NCBI RefSeq assembly: GCF_021246465.1
Contig: NZ_JAHRHK010000006.1
Location: forward strand, 128,649-192,648
Length of the DNA: 64,000 nucleotides
Source: Nocardioides sp. R-C-SC26
Lineage (GTDB): Bacteria > Actinomycetota > Actinomycetes > Propionibacteriales > Nocardioidaceae
Direction: 5' to 3'
Under the pieces are notes generated by a model. It worked only from the letters and a program-made list of their open reading frames with translations, ran no database searches and was not told the DNA's origin. Position numbers and translations under genes: made by a program. Positions 15,078 to 26,300 of the stretch are shown piece after piece (positions within the stretch are counted from its first letter, which is position 1; the number at the start of each line of letters is the position of its first letter).

Positions 15078-15475
15078 CGAGAGTCGGGCGTCGAGCCCGA
15101 CACCGCGGTGACCGCGGTGCCGCGGTCGTCGACGTCGTCCTGGTGCTGGTCGTGCTCGTACCGCTGGTGCTCGGCGTCCTCCAGGTGGCGCTGGTGATGC
15201 ACGTGCGCAACACCATGGCCTCGGCGGGCGCCGAGGGGGCGCGCTACGCCGCAGCTCTGGGCCGCACCCCCGCCGACGGCGTCGCCCGCACCCGCGTCGA
15301 GATCGACCAGGCGGTCAGCGCGCGCTACGCCGACGACATCGACGTCCGCGTCGTCAGCCTGGGCGGCGTGCCCACCGTGCGGGTCGTCGTCCGGGCGCAG
15401 GTGCCGGCGCTCGGCCTCGGTGGACCTGCCGTCGACGTCGAGGCCGTCGGGCACGCCTTGCTGGAGAGGCCGTGA
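15074..15475 (+). CDS. TadE-like pseudopilin
   Basis: 133 residues. The N-terminal GDRGAAVVDVVLVLVVLVPL is the TadE-type prepilin hydrophobic segment after a short basic leader, and QVALVMHVRNTMASAGAEGA follows as the conserved helix. The remainder is a small periplasmic beta-rich domain. TadE proteins are minor pilins of the Tad system. The ATG start overlaps the pilin stop, and its own stop overlaps the next start (GTGA), so the genes are coupled. Confidence 0.85.
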   Translation: MTRVGRRARHRGDRGAAVVDVVLVLVVLVPLVLGVLQVALVMHVRNTMASAGAEGARYAAALGRTPADGVARTRVEIDQAVSARYADDIDVRVVSLGGVPTVRVVVRAQVPALGLGGPAVDVEAVGHALLERP

Positions 15476-15930
15476 CGGCCATGTCACGAGCGAGCCGGCG
15501 CTTCCGTGACGAGCGGGGCAGCGCCCTCCTCGAGCTGGTGGCGGTGGGCTTCGTGCTGATCCTGCCGCTGCTGTGGCTCGTGGTGGCGATCTTCGAGGTG
15601 CAGGGTGGTTCGTTCGGCACGACCACGGCGGCACGGTCGGCTGCCCGTGCCTATGCGCTCGCCCCCGACGATCCGTCCGGACGACGCGCAGCGCTCGCCG
15701 CCGCCCGGCAGGCGCTGCGCGACCAGGGCCGCGACGAGGCGGTGCGGGTACGGGTGACGTGCCGGCCCTTCCCGGGCGACTGCCACCGCGGGACGTCGGT
15801 CGTCACCGTGCGCGTGGAGACACGCGTGGTGCTGCCCCTGATGCCCGACGTGCTCGGCTCGAGTCGCCCGAGCTTCGCCCTCGACGCCACCCACACGGTG
15901 CCGATCGGGCAGTACGTGGAGGGGCCGTGA
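15472..15930 (+). CDS. TadE/TadG-like minor pilin
   Basis: 152 residues with RRFRDERGSALLELVAVGFV, the TadE-type leader and hydrophobic helix with the conserved Glu (E-L-V), followed by TTAARSAARAYALAP. The C-terminal half is an extracytoplasmic domain with two cysteines (CRPFPGDC) that could form a disulfide. The GTG at 15472 gives a four-base overlap with the previous gene; an ATG at 15481 is an alternative. It overlaps the next gene in the same way. Confidence 0.82.
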   Translation: MTAMSRASRRFRDERGSALLELVAVGFVLILPLLWLVVAIFEVQGGSFGTTTAARSAARAYALAPDDPSGRRAALAAARQALRDQGRDEAVRVRVTCRPFPGDCHRGTSVVTVRVETRVVLPLMPDVLGSSRPSFALDATHTVPIGQYVEGP

Positions 15931-16376
15931 CGCCGCGCGTGCGCAGGCGGCGACGCGAGCGCGGCAGCGCGATCCCGCTGATCCTCGGCTTCGTGCTCCT
16001 CCTCGCGATGACCGTGGGCGTCGCCGTGGACGCGAGCGCGGCCTTCCTCCAACGCCAGGGCCTGGCGAGCCTCGCCGACGCCGCCGCGCTGCACGGTGCC
16101 GATGCGGGCGCGCAGGGCCGCGAGCTCTACACCACCCGGCTCGGACGGCGCCCGCTCGCGCTGAGCGCCGACGTCGCGCGCACCGGCGTCCGCGACTACC
16201 TGGCCCGGTCGGGTGCGTCGCGGGAGTACCCCGGGCTGAGGGTCGCGGTGCGCGTCATCGACGACGAGGTGGTGGTCGAGCTGACCGCGCCGCTCGACCT
16301 GCCGATCCCCGTGCCGGGTGCGCCGTCCGCGCCGCGGGTGAGCGCCACGAGCTCGGCCCTCGTCGACCCCGAGTGA
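15927..16376 (+). CDS. TadG-like pilus protein
   Basis: 149 residues starting from a GTG that overlaps the preceding stop. RRERGSAIPLILGFVLLLAM is the TadG-type membrane anchor, followed by DASAAFLQRQGLASLADAAA, the typical helix of this family (in actinobacteria often called Rv3655c-like). The rest is a small secreted domain. It is the last gene of the tad cluster. Confidence 0.82.
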   Translation: MTPRVRRRRRERGSAIPLILGFVLLLAMTVGVAVDASAAFLQRQGLASLADAAALHGADAGAQGRELYTTRLGRRPLALSADVARTGVRDYLARSGASREYPGLRVAVRVIDDEVVVELTAPLDLPIPVPGAPSAPRVSATSSALVDPE

Positions 16377-16449
16377 GACATCACGCGGAGAGGGCAGAAA
16401 TGACCGATCGGCCCATGCGCGGTCACCGCCGCCGACCTAGCCTCGAGGC

Positions 16450-16938
16450 GTGCACCGTGTCTTCGGATTGGTCCTGGTCGCAGGCTTGGCGACGAGCCTG
16501 ATGCTGCACGTCGGCGAGCCTCAGCAGGAGGAGAGGGATTCGGCGGCGACGCTCAGCGCCGCCCCGTCGGCGCCCGCGCGCTACAAGACCGACGTCCTGA
16601 AGGTGACGAACCGCAAGCGGGGCGCGGGCGATCTCCGCGCGCTGCGTGCGAACCAGTGCCTGGCGAAGGCGGCGCAACGGCAGGCGCAGGCCATGGCCGA
16701 CCAGCGGCGGATGTACCACCAGGACCTGGGCCCGGTGCTCAGCCGGTGCGGCATGCGGATGGTCGGGGAGAACGTCGCCTACGGATACGGCAGCGGCAAG
16801 GCCGTCGTCGATGCCTGGATGCGCTCGCCGGACCACCGCGCGAACATCATGCGGGGCGGCTTCCGGCTGCTCGGCGTCGGAGCGGTGCGTTCGCGCGGCA
16901 CGTGGTGGGTGGCCCAGGTCTTCGGCACCCGCGCGTGA
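16450..16938 (+). CDS. Secreted CAP/SCP-domain protein
   Basis: 162 residues from a GTG. A short hydrophobic N terminus (VFGLVLVAGLATSLML) serves as signal peptide or anchor. The CAP domain has its characteristic residues: H in MYHQDLG, E in GENVAYGYG, and H in SPDHRANIM, followed by WWVAQVFG. Two cysteines (QCLAKA and SRCGM) could pair. CAP proteins are extracellular and their substrates in bacteria are mostly unknown. A second, larger CAP protein is at 59842. Confidence 0.88.
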   Translation: MHRVFGLVLVAGLATSLMLHVGEPQQEERDSAATLSAAPSAPARYKTDVLKVTNRKRGAGDLRALRANQCLAKAAQRQAQAMADQRRMYHQDLGPVLSRCGMRMVGENVAYGYGSGKAVVDAWMRSPDHRANIMRGGFRLLGVGAVRSRGTWWVAQVFGTRA

Positions 16939-17004
16939 GGATGCCGCGGAGCCCATCGCGCCGCGACTTCGGCCGAGTGCGGCCCGCGCAGTAGCCTGCG
17001 CTGT

Positions 17005-18121
<1,117 letters not shown>

Positions 18122-18123
<2 letters not shown>

Positions 18124-18246
18124 GGTTGACCCGTCTTGAGATAGAGACGGGTCAACGCCCGGAACGAGGTTGACCCGTCTTGAGATAGAGACGGGTCAAC
18201 GCCCGGAACGAGGTTGACCCGTCTTCACGTAGAGACGGGTCAACGC
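18122..18246. terminator. Three tandem 44-bp repeats, each a perfect 11-bp stem-loop
   Basis: Each unit has TTGACCCGTCT, an 8-base loop and AGACGGGTCAA. Units start at 18122, 18166 and 18210. In the first, the stem arms are 18126-18136 and 18145-18155. Loops one and two are TGAGATAG, and loop three is TCACGTAG. They start one base before the end of prfB and the third overlaps the stop codon of the minus-strand gene that ends at 18240. They lie between convergent genes, so they should act as a triple bidirectional terminator. Confidence 0.85.
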
Positions 18247-18875
18247 GAGGGTGGGGTCGCCGCGACGAGCACGGCCCCGCACCACCGCTCGGCGGCGGTG
18301 ATCACCGGAGCGACGTCGCCACGGCGGTTGAGCGAGCACACCAGCCAGGCGTCGCCGAACAGGCCGCGGAAGGTGACCTGAGGTCCCTTGCCGGTGCGAC
18401 AGGTCAGGGCGAGGCTGGGGGAGCCGAACGCCGGAGCGCCGTCGATGGGCCGGCACGTGGCGCCCGCGCGTGCGGTCTCGATCAACTGCTCGGCCCGCGC
18501 CGGCGTCACCGGCGGTGCGAACACCCACGCACGGGCCGTGGCGCCCTTGCGGTCCCAGCGGCACCCGAACTCGTGGGCGATGTCGGTGACCTTCGGCGTG
18601 ATGCGGGCCAGCTCCCCGTCGTCGTAGGCGACGGCGTCGGTGGCGTCGCCGCCCAGCGCCTCGACCACCGCCGTCTCGGCGACCTCGGCACAGAACCCGG
18701 CCCGGGCGACGGGCATCGTCGCGGTGTCCAGGTCGGGCAGCGGGGGAGCGGTCACCGGCGCGCTCGGCTCGTCGACGTCGTCCGCGGATCGCAGCGCCGT
18801 CCCCGCGACGACGGCGAGCGCGGTGAGGAGCACCGCGACGACGCCGAGCGTGATCGACGTCGCAACACGGGGCAC
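18240..18875 (-). CDS. Membrane-anchored or secreted protein of unknown function
   Basis: 211 residues. One N-terminal hydrophobic segment ([20 protein letters not shown]) anchors or exports it. A proline-rich linker follows, then a domain with four cysteines ([39 protein letters not shown]) and conserved-looking spacing. It resembles actinobacterial DUF3558-type solute-binding-like proteins, but no motif is decisive. Its stop codon lies inside the third prfB terminator repeat. It is divergent from ftsE by only 50 bp. Confidence 0.75.
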   Translation of the reverse strand: MPRVATSITLGVVAVLLTALAVVAGTALRSADDVDEPSAPVTAPPLPDLDTATMPVARAGFCAEVAETAVVEALGGDATDAVAYDDGELARITPKVTDIAHEFGCRWDRKGATARAWVFAPPVTPARAEQLIETARAGATCRPIDGAPAFGSPSLALTCRTGKGPQVTFRGLFGDAWLVCSLNRRGDVAPVITAAERWCGAVLVAATPPSR

Positions 18876-18925
18876 GCCGACACGATACGGAGGTCGGGTG
18901 TGCGTCGTGCCGTAACGTCCCCGAG

Positions 18926-19615
18926 GTGATCCGCTTCGAGAAGGTGACCAAGTCCTACCCCGGTCCGGGCCGCGCGGCCCTGGAGTCGGTGTCGATCAAC
19001 GTCGACAAGGGCGAGTTCGTCTTCCTGGTGGGTCCGTCGGGCTCGGGCAAGTCGACGGCGTTGCGGCTCGTGCTGCGCGAGATGCGGCCCACCGGCGGCA
19101 AGGTCTTCGTCGCGGGCAAGGAGATCAATCGGCTCGCCACGTGGAAGGTGCCGCGGCTGCGCCGCCAGATCGGCACGGTCTTCCAGGACTACCGGCTGCT
19201 GCCCACCAAGACGGTGTCCGAGAACGTCGCGTTCGCGCTCCAGGTGATCGGGGCGTCGTCGAAGGAGATCCGCACCGCGGTGCCCGAGACGCTGGAGCTC
19301 GTCGGTCTGGCCGACAAGAGCGCGCGGATGCCCGAGGAGCTCTCCGGTGGCGAGCAGCAGCGGGTCGCGATCGCTCGCGCGATGGTGAACAAGCCGATGA
19401 TCCTGATCGCCGACGAGCCCACCGGCAACCTCGACCCCGCGACGTCCGCGGGGATCATGGGGCTGCTCGACCAGATCAACACGGCCGGCACCACGGTGCT
19501 GATGGCCACCCACGACTACGGCGTGGTCGACCAGATGCGCAAGCGCGTCGTCGAGCTCGCCGAGGGGCGCGTCGTCCGCGACGAGGCGACCGGCGTCTAC
19601 GGCTTCCAGCACTGA
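18926..19615 (+). CDS. ftsE: Cell division ATP-binding protein FtsE
   Basis: 229 residues of ABC ATPase. Walker A is GPSGSGKST (36-44), the signature is LSGGEQQR, and Walker B is [13 protein letters not shown]. The opening [12 protein letters not shown] is typical of FtsE. With FtsX it forms a division-associated complex that, in mycobacteria, activates the peptidoglycan hydrolase RipC from inside the cell. The GTG start gives the conserved N terminus. ftsX follows 17 bp downstream. Confidence 0.97.
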   Translation: MIRFEKVTKSYPGPGRAALESVSINVDKGEFVFLVGPSGSGKSTALRLVLREMRPTGGKVFVAGKEINRLATWKVPRLRRQIGTVFQDYRLLPTKTVSENVAFALQVIGASSKEIRTAVPETLELVGLADKSARMPEELSGGEQQRVAIARAMVNKPMILIADEPTGNLDPATSAGIMGLLDQINTAGTTVLMATHDYGVVDQMRKRVVELAEGRVVRDEATGVYGFQH

Positions 19616-19632
19616 CGAGGATCTCGACAACC

Positions 19633-20547
19633 ATGCAGATGCGCCATGTCTCCACCAACCTGCGCCAGGGGCTTCGCCGCAACCTGTCGATGCACGTCGC
19701 GGTGGTGCTCACCCTGTTCGTCTCCCTCAGCCTGGCCGGCATGGGGGTGCTGCTCAGCAAGGAGGCCAACCTGATCACCCGCGCGCTCGGCAACGAGCTG
19801 CAGGTGCAGGTCAACCTCTGCGTGCGCGACTACCCCGGCAACCCCTCGTGCGTCGGTGAGGTCACCGACGAGCAGAAGCGCGAGATCGTGCGCCAGATCG
19901 AGGCGAGCCCGGAGGTCGACAGCTTCTACTTCGAGTCCAAGGAGGAGGGCTTCGAGCGGCTCAAGGTCCTGCTGGGCTCGGAGCAGTTCGAGGGCACGAC
20001 GCCGTTGGTGACGGTCAAGGACATCCCCGAGGCCATCTGGATCACGCTGAAGGATCCCGACGAGTCCTCCGGCATCGTCGAGGCCCTGCAGTACCTCGAC
20101 GGCGTCGGCAACATCCAGAACGCCCGTGAGCTGATCGGGCCGATCTCGAGCATGATCGACGGTCTGACCTACGCGACCTGGGCACTCGCCGCCGTGCTGC
20201 TGGCCGCGGCGATCCTGCTGGTCGCCAACACGATCCGCCTCGCAGCGCTCGCACGCCGCAAGGAGATCGAGATCATGCGTCTGGTGGGCGCCTCGCGGAT
20301 CTTCATCGCCCTGCCCTTCCTGCTCGAGGCGCTGGTCAACGCCGCGATCGGCGTGGCGCTGACCGGCGGGGTGCTCGCCGCGTTCACCAAGTTCGGCATC
20401 ATCGACGGCCTCGACGCCCAGTTCGACGCGCTGCCGTTCATCGGCTGGCCCGAGTACTGGGAGACGCTGCTGCTCGTGGCCGTCGCCGGGCCGGTGCTCA
20501 CGTTGGTTCCGACACTCCTGCTGACGCGCAAATACCTCAGACTCTGA
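19633..20547 (+). CDS. ftsX: Cell division membrane protein FtsX
   Basis: 304 residues with one N-terminal transmembrane helix (VVLTLFVSLSLAGMGVLL), an extracellular domain (about 50-170) holding two cysteines (NLCVRDYPGNPSC), and three C-terminal helices with the FtsX motif RRKEIEIMRLVGAS. The ATG at 19633 starts the conserved MQMRHVSTNLRQGLRRN. The extracellular domain is the part that would contact a peptidoglycan hydrolase, most likely the M23 protein encoded next. Confidence 0.96.
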   Translation: MQMRHVSTNLRQGLRRNLSMHVAVVLTLFVSLSLAGMGVLLSKEANLITRALGNELQVQVNLCVRDYPGNPSCVGEVTDEQKREIVRQIEASPEVDSFYFESKEEGFERLKVLLGSEQFEGTTPLVTVKDIPEAIWITLKDPDESSGIVEALQYLDGVGNIQNARELIGPISSMIDGLTYATWALAAVLLAAAILLVANTIRLAALARRKEIEIMRLVGASRIFIALPFLLEALVNAAIGVALTGGVLAAFTKFGIIDGLDAQFDALPFIGWPEYWETLLLVAVAGPVLTLVPTLLLTRKYLRL

Positions 20548-20614
20548 CCGCGCTGCCGTACCGTCGAGGCGTCCACTTCCCCGGACAACTTCCCCGAACG
20601 CCGAAGGCTGACCT

Positions 20615-21892
20615 GTGCGCTACTTCCCCAGCGCGAAGCGCCAGCACCTGGTGGCCAGTGTGGTCGCCGTGGTGTCGCTGGCAGCACTCGCCAACCCGCT
20701 CGCCCATGCCGACGAGGACGACCGGCTCAAGAGCAAGCAGCGCGAGGTGCAGAGCCAGATCGATCGTGCCCAGGACAGCCTCGCCGAGGCCAGCCGGGAC
20801 GCCGCGAAGGCGCAACGTGCCTTCGTCTCGGCCAAGCAGCGCCTCGGGGCGGCGCGGCGCAACCTGAGCGCCGTCACCGAGCGGCTGGTGGCGGCCCGGG
20901 AGCGCGACGCCGAGCTCCAGCAGCAGTTGGAGGAGGCCGAGGCCGAGCTGGCCGCCGCGAACGCCGACCTCAGCGACGGCAAGAAGGCGATGCGCGCCCA
21001 GCGCGCCGCTGCGCGCGCGAACGTGCTCTCGGTCTTCACCCAGGGCGACCCGCGGCTGCGGGCGATCAACGGCTGGTTCGAGAGCGACAGCGTCAGCGAC
21101 CTGATGCGGCAGCGCTTCGGCGAGCAGATCGTCGTCGACCGCAACGGCGACCTCTGGCGGCACCTGGCCGACGTCAAGACGCAGCTGGCCCTGCAGAAGC
21201 AGCGGGTCAAGACCGCCACCGAGCTCGTCGAGTCCAAGCGCGAGGACGCCGCGGCGCAGCTGACGGCGATGCGCAAGCTCTACGACCAGTCGCGTAGCGC
21301 GAAGCTGCGCGTCGACGATCTCGTGACGTCGTCCAAGGCCGCGCAGGTCAAGGCGATCCGCGCCAAGTCGCGCGACCGCCGCCTGCTGGCCGAGCTCGAG
21401 CAGCGGGAAGCCTCGATCCGCCAGCGCCTGGTCGAGCTGGCCCGCCAGGCCGCCCTGCGTGCCCAGCGCAACGGCACCGGCTTCACCGGCGACAGCGACG
21501 GCTTCCTCAGCTACCCGGCCAACGGCCCGGTCACCTCTCCCTACGGCTACCGGATCCACCCGATCTACGGCTACTACGGCCTGCACAACGGCACCGACTT
21601 CGGGGTGCCGTGCGGGGGAGCGCTGTACGCCGGCGCCGCGGGCACCGTCATCGACGTCTACTACGACAGCGTCTACGGCAACCGGCTCTACCTCAACGTC
21701 GGCATCGTCAACGGCAAGAACCTCGTGCTGGTCTACAACCACGCCACGAGCTACCGCGTCGGCGAGGGCGCGCGGGTCGGCCGCGGCGACGTCATCGGCT
21801 ACGCCGGCTCGACCGGCTGGTCGACCGGCTGCCACCTGCACTTCACGGTGCTCGCCAACGGCAATCCCGTCGACCCGATGAACTACCTCTGA
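20615..21892 (+). CDS. Coiled-coil M23-family peptidoglycan hydrolase (EnvC/RipC-like)
   Basis: 425 residues: signal peptide (about 1-32, ending LAHA-DEDD), a long coiled coil (about 33-285), and a C-terminal LytM/M23 domain. Zinc and catalytic residues are present: HNGTDFGV (H and D), the NHATSY histidine and CHLHF. So it should be an active endopeptidase, unlike EnvC, which is degenerate. The coiled coil followed by M23 and the position after ftsX suggest that it is the hydrolase controlled by FtsEX during septum splitting. Confidence 0.9.
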   Translation: MRYFPSAKRQHLVASVVAVVSLAALANPLAHADEDDRLKSKQREVQSQIDRAQDSLAEASRDAAKAQRAFVSAKQRLGAARRNLSAVTERLVAARERDAELQQQLEEAEAELAAANADLSDGKKAMRAQRAAARANVLSVFTQGDPRLRAINGWFESDSVSDLMRQRFGEQIVVDRNGDLWRHLADVKTQLALQKQRVKTATELVESKREDAAAQLTAMRKLYDQSRSAKLRVDDLVTSSKAAQVKAIRAKSRDRRLLAELEQREASIRQRLVELARQAALRAQRNGTGFTGDSDGFLSYPANGPVTSPYGYRIHPIYGYYGLHNGTDFGVPCGGALYAGAAGTVIDVYYDSVYGNRLYLNVGIVNGKNLVLVYNHATSYRVGEGARVGRGDVIGYAGSTGWSTGCHLHFTVLANGNPVDPMNYL

Positions 21893-21937
21893 TCGGCCGG
21901 GATCAACCCGGTTGCGCTGCTTTGGGATGATGGTCGG

Positions 21938-22417
21938 ATGGCCAGGGAGCAGGGGCGCAAGCTGATCGCGCAGAACAAGAAGGCGCGTCACGACTACGCC
22001 ATCGAGGACACCTTCGAGGCCGGCCTGGTACTCCAGGGCACCGAGGTGAAGTCGCTGCGGATGGGCCGGGCGTCGCTGGTCGACGGCTTCGTCGACATCG
22101 ACCGCGGCGAGGCCTGGCTGCACGGCGTGCACATCCCCGAGTACTCCCAGGGCACGTGGACCAACCACGCGGCTCGGCGCAAGCGCAAGCTGCTGCTCAA
22201 CCGGATCGAGATCGACAAGATCGAGCGCCGCATCTCCGACAAGGGCCTCACCGTCATCCCGCTCTCGCTCTACTTCCTCGATGGCCGCGCCAAGGTCGAG
22301 ATCGGCCTGGCGAAGGGCAAGAAGTCGTGGGACAAGCGCAACACGATCGCCGAGCGCACGGCGCAGCGCGAGGTGGAGCAGGCCGTGGGCCGGCGGATGA
22401 AGGGCATGCGTGACTGA
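21938..22417 (+). CDS. smpB: SsrA-binding protein SmpB
   Basis: 159 residues, normal length. Family segments include [43 protein letters not shown], and the basic tail [20 protein letters not shown]. SmpB binds tmRNA and brings it to stalled ribosomes. Its RNA partner, ssrA, is in the same window at 30852. The stop overlaps the next gene's GTG by eight bases. Confidence 0.97.
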   Translation: MAREQGRKLIAQNKKARHDYAIEDTFEAGLVLQGTEVKSLRMGRASLVDGFVDIDRGEAWLHGVHIPEYSQGTWTNHAARRKRKLLLNRIEIDKIERRISDKGLTVIPLSLYFLDGRAKVEIGLAKGKKSWDKRNTIAERTAQREVEQAVGRRMKGMRD

Positions 22418-23345
22418 CCGCGCGCCGGCTCCGGTGGGGCTTCACGATCGCGAGCCGGTCGAGCGGACCCGTGCCTTCTGGGAGCGACTCGGGCTGCCCG
22501 GACTGTTCGACGTCCACGTGCACTTCCTGCCGCCGTCGATCGAGCGCGCCGTATGGCGCGTCTTCGACGAAGCAGGACCGCTGATCGGCCGCGACTGGCC
22601 GATCCGCTACCGCCAGTCCGTCGAGGAGCGGCTGGAGTTGCTGCGCGCCTTCGGAGTCCGGCGCTTCCCGACCCTGCCGTACGCGCACAAGCCGGGCGTC
22701 GCGGGCTTCCTCAACGCGTGGTCGCGCGACTTCGCCGCCGAGCACGACGACGTCCTGTGGACCGGCACCTTCTATCCCGAACCGGACGCCGCCGCCTACG
22801 TCTCCTCGCTGATCGCCGACGGCGTGGCCCTGTTCAAGGTGCACCAGCAGGTCGGCGGTTTCCACCTCGACGACGCGCACCTGGACGACGTCTGGCCGGT
22901 GCTGGAACGCTCGCGCACCCCGGTTCTGATCCACGCCGGGTCGGGCCCCGTCGGCACGGAGTTCACCGGGCCGGCCTCGATGGCCCGACTCCTGGAACGC
23001 CACCCGGGACTGGTCGTGATCGTCGCGCACCTCGGGGCGCCCGAGTGCCTGGAGTTCGCCGATCTCGCCGCTCGGTTCGAGTCGATCTACCTCGACACCT
23101 CGATGGCCGTGAGCCCGTTCTTCGGCGAGCACTTCGACCCTGCCGTCGTCGAGCGCCTCGCCGGCCTGCGCCACCGGGTGCTCTTCGGCTCCGACTTCCC
23201 GACCCTGCCGTTCGCCTACGTCGAGCAGCTCGAGGCCCTCGCCGCGCTGGGGAGTCTCGACGACCGACTGGACGACGCGTGGTTGCGCGACGTCTGCTGG
23301 CACAACGCCGCCGCGCTGTTCGCGGAGTCGCTCACTCCCAGGTGA
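22410..23345 (+). CDS. Amidohydrolase family 2 (ACMSD-like) metal hydrolase
   Basis: 311 residues of TIM-barrel amidohydrolase. Metal ligands are visible in order: FDVHVHFLP (HxH), [28 protein letters not shown] and [10 protein letters not shown]. The HxH near residue 31 and GSDFP near the end are the hallmark of the amidohydrolase 2 group. The group covers decarboxylases and hydrolases, so the substrate cannot be told. The GTG start overlaps smpB, so the two are cotranscribed, though no functional link is known. Confidence 0.85.
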   Translation: MTDRAPAPVGLHDREPVERTRAFWERLGLPGLFDVHVHFLPPSIERAVWRVFDEAGPLIGRDWPIRYRQSVEERLELLRAFGVRRFPTLPYAHKPGVAGFLNAWSRDFAAEHDDVLWTGTFYPEPDAAAYVSSLIADGVALFKVHQQVGGFHLDDAHLDDVWPVLERSRTPVLIHAGSGPVGTEFTGPASMARLLERHPGLVVIVAHLGAPECLEFADLAARFESIYLDTSMAVSPFFGEHFDPAVVERLAGLRHRVLFGSDFPTLPFAYVEQLEALAALGSLDDRLDDAWLRDVCWHNAAALFAESLTPR

Positions 23346-26300
23346 AGGTGCACCAGACCGACTTGCCCTGCGCGAGCCGGTGGATGCCCCACGAGCTGCT
23401 GATCGCCTCGACGATGTTCATGCCGCGGCCGTGCTCGTCGTCGTCGTCGGGTCGCTGACGACGCGGGCGCAGCAGGGTGCGGTCGAGTACCTCGAGCAGG
23501 ACCTGGCCGGCGGCGTCGTCGGTGGGGGGAGTGCAGGTGATGCGCAACGTGATCGGTGGCCGCGCATGCAGCACGGCGTTGGTGACGAGCTCGCTGACGG
23601 CGAGCACGGCGTCGCCGATCACCGAGGCGGGTGCGCCGCACTCGTGCAGGTGCTCGGCGACGGCGTCGCGTGCGCGGGCGGGCGCCGAGTCCTCATGATC
23701 CAGGCGCAGGGTGGACGTCGCGCCGGTGGGGACCGGGCTCACCCGCACCAGTAGCAGGGCGACGTCGTCGTCCACGGTGTCGCGCGCGAGCCGACTGACG
23801 ACGGTCTGAGCCAGGTCGTCGACCCCTGCCTGGTGGTGGTCGACGATGAGGGTCTCCAGCCCGTCGATGTCGGCGAAGAGGTCGTGGGCTCGACGCTCGA
23901 CGAGGCCGTCGGTGTAGAGCGCGAGTGTGTCGCCCGGCTCGATGGCGAGCGTCCGCGGTTCGACGCCGAAGAAGCCGGCTCCCAGCGGTGGCCCGCTCGC
24001 CGTCAGGCGGCGGGCGCCGCCGGGGCCGACCACGAGCACCGGGAGGTGCCCGGCGTTGGCGTAGCTGACCGTCTGCTCGCCGGTGTCGACGACGGCGACC
24101 ACGCACGTGACGATCTGCTCCTCGCGGAGCTCCTGCACGAGCATGTCGAGCTGTTCCAGCAGTTCGGTGGGCGGAAGGTCGATGCTCGCGAACGCCCGCA
24201 CGGCGGCGCGGAGCTGGCCGGTCGCTGCGGCAGCCCGGACGCCGCGGCCCATCACGTCGCCGATCACCAGCATCGCCCGACCCGCACCGAGGTCGATCAC
24301 GTCGTACCAGTCCCCACCCACCTGGGTGCCCTCGGTGCCCGCGCGGTAGTGGGTGGCGATCTCGAGCCGGTCGATCTCGACGGTGTGGTCGGGCAGCAGA
24401 GCCCGCTGGAGCGCATCGGCGATGTCGCGCTCGCGAAGGGCGGCGGTGTGCTCGGCCTCGGCGGCGATCAATCGCTCCTGGGTGGCGCGCTGCTCGGTGA
24501 TGTCTTGAAACGAGCCCCGGATGACCCGGCGACCGCCGTCGGAGAGGTCGCCCCGCACGGAGAAGAGCCGCTCGGCGCCGGAGGGGAGCACGGCCCGGGT
24601 CTCGTAGGCGATCCGGTCCCCGGGCTGGGCTGCCCTGAGGATCGCCAGCACCCGGTCGACGTCGTCGGGGTGCACGACGTCGGTGATGACGCGGGTTGTC
24701 CCGCGTTCGCGCAGGTCGGCCTCGGTGAGCTCCAGCATCGTCATGAACTGGTCGGAGGCGGTGATCGTGTCGTCGTCGAGGTCGATCTCCCAACTGCCCA
24801 TCGACGCGAGCCGCTGGGCCTGGTCCATCTGGTCGCGGCTGCGCTCGAGCACGTCGCGCACGCGGGCAGCACGGTCGAGCGCGAGGTTGACCCGCACGCG
24901 GGCGAGCAGCTCGCGCGCCGAGAACGGCTTGACCAGGTAGTCGTCGACACCGGCGTCCAGCGCCTCGAGAGTGCCTTCCTCGCCCGCACGGGCCGAGAGC
25001 ATCACCACGGGCACGACGGTGAGCACGGGATCGGCCTGCATCGCGCGCACCAGGCCGAAGCCGTCGAGCCGCGGCATCATCACGTCGGTCATCACCAGGT
25101 CGGGGACGTCCTCGCGCAGCAGCTCGAGCGCCTCGATCCCGTCAGCCGCGGTCCGCACCAGGTAGCCCTCCTGGCGGAGCAGGCCAGCGACGTAGCCGCG
25201 CATGTCGTCGTTGTCGTCGACGACCAGGATCCGCCCCAGAGCGTCGTCCTCCGACGGTGCCGCGTCGTCGTGCGTCGCGCCGTGGGTCTCGCTCCACGAC
25301 GCGACGTGGGTCGTCACCCGGGCCTCGTGGCGCTGGGCGACGGCGTCATGGTCGGGGCGTGTCTCGCTGACCTGCTGGGGCGGCAGGTGGTCGCGGCCGC
25401 GTGGGACGCGCACCGTGAAGGTCGTGCCGACGTCCAACGTCGAGGAGACCTCGACCGTGCCGCCGTGGGCCGTGACGAGCTCGTGCACGAGCGCGAGGCC
25501 GATGCCCGAGCCTTCGTGGGAACGCGAGCGCGCACCGGTGACCCGGTGGAACCGGTCGAAGAGGTGGGGAAGCTCCGTCTCGGGGATGCCGGTGCCGGTG
25601 TCGGAGACGCGCAGCTCCACGTGGTCCTCGCGCTCGGCGACCTGCACCGAGACATGACCCTCGAAGGTGAACTTCATCGCGTTCGACACCAGGTTGAGCA
25701 CGACCTTCGACCAGTGGTCATGGTCGAGGTAGGCCTCCGCCGAGGCGCAGTCGATCTGCAGTCCGAGGCCGACCCGCTCCGCGACGGAGTCGAACATGCT
25801 CACCAGCTCGGCGGTGTAGCGCCCGACGTCGGTCGGCACGAACCGTGCGTCGTCCTCGCCCGCCTCGAGCCGGGAGTAGTCGAGCAGCGTGTTGACCAGC
25901 TGCAGCATCCGCTGGCCGTTGCGGGTCACCACGCTCAATCGCTCCCGGTGACGGGGGGTCAGCGGTTCGTGGGTATCCCTGAGGGCGTCCTCCGCCGGAC
26001 CGAGGAGCAACGTGAGGGGCGTACGGAGCTCATGACTGACGTTCGCGAGGAAGTCGGTCTTGGCCTGGTCGAGTGCGGCCAGGGCGTCCGCTCGTCGGCG
26101 TTGGTCCTCGATGGCGCGTGCGTCGGTGATGCCGGTGGACAGGTGGCCCGCGATGAGGTCGATGAAGTCCCGGTAGGAGTCGTCGAAGGGGCGGTGCCGG
26201 TTCGCCCCGATCACGAGGACGCCGTAGGGGTGGTCCTCGGTGGGCTGGGCGATCGGCGTCACGAAGACGAGCCGAGGCGGAAGCTCCCAGGCGCCGGTGG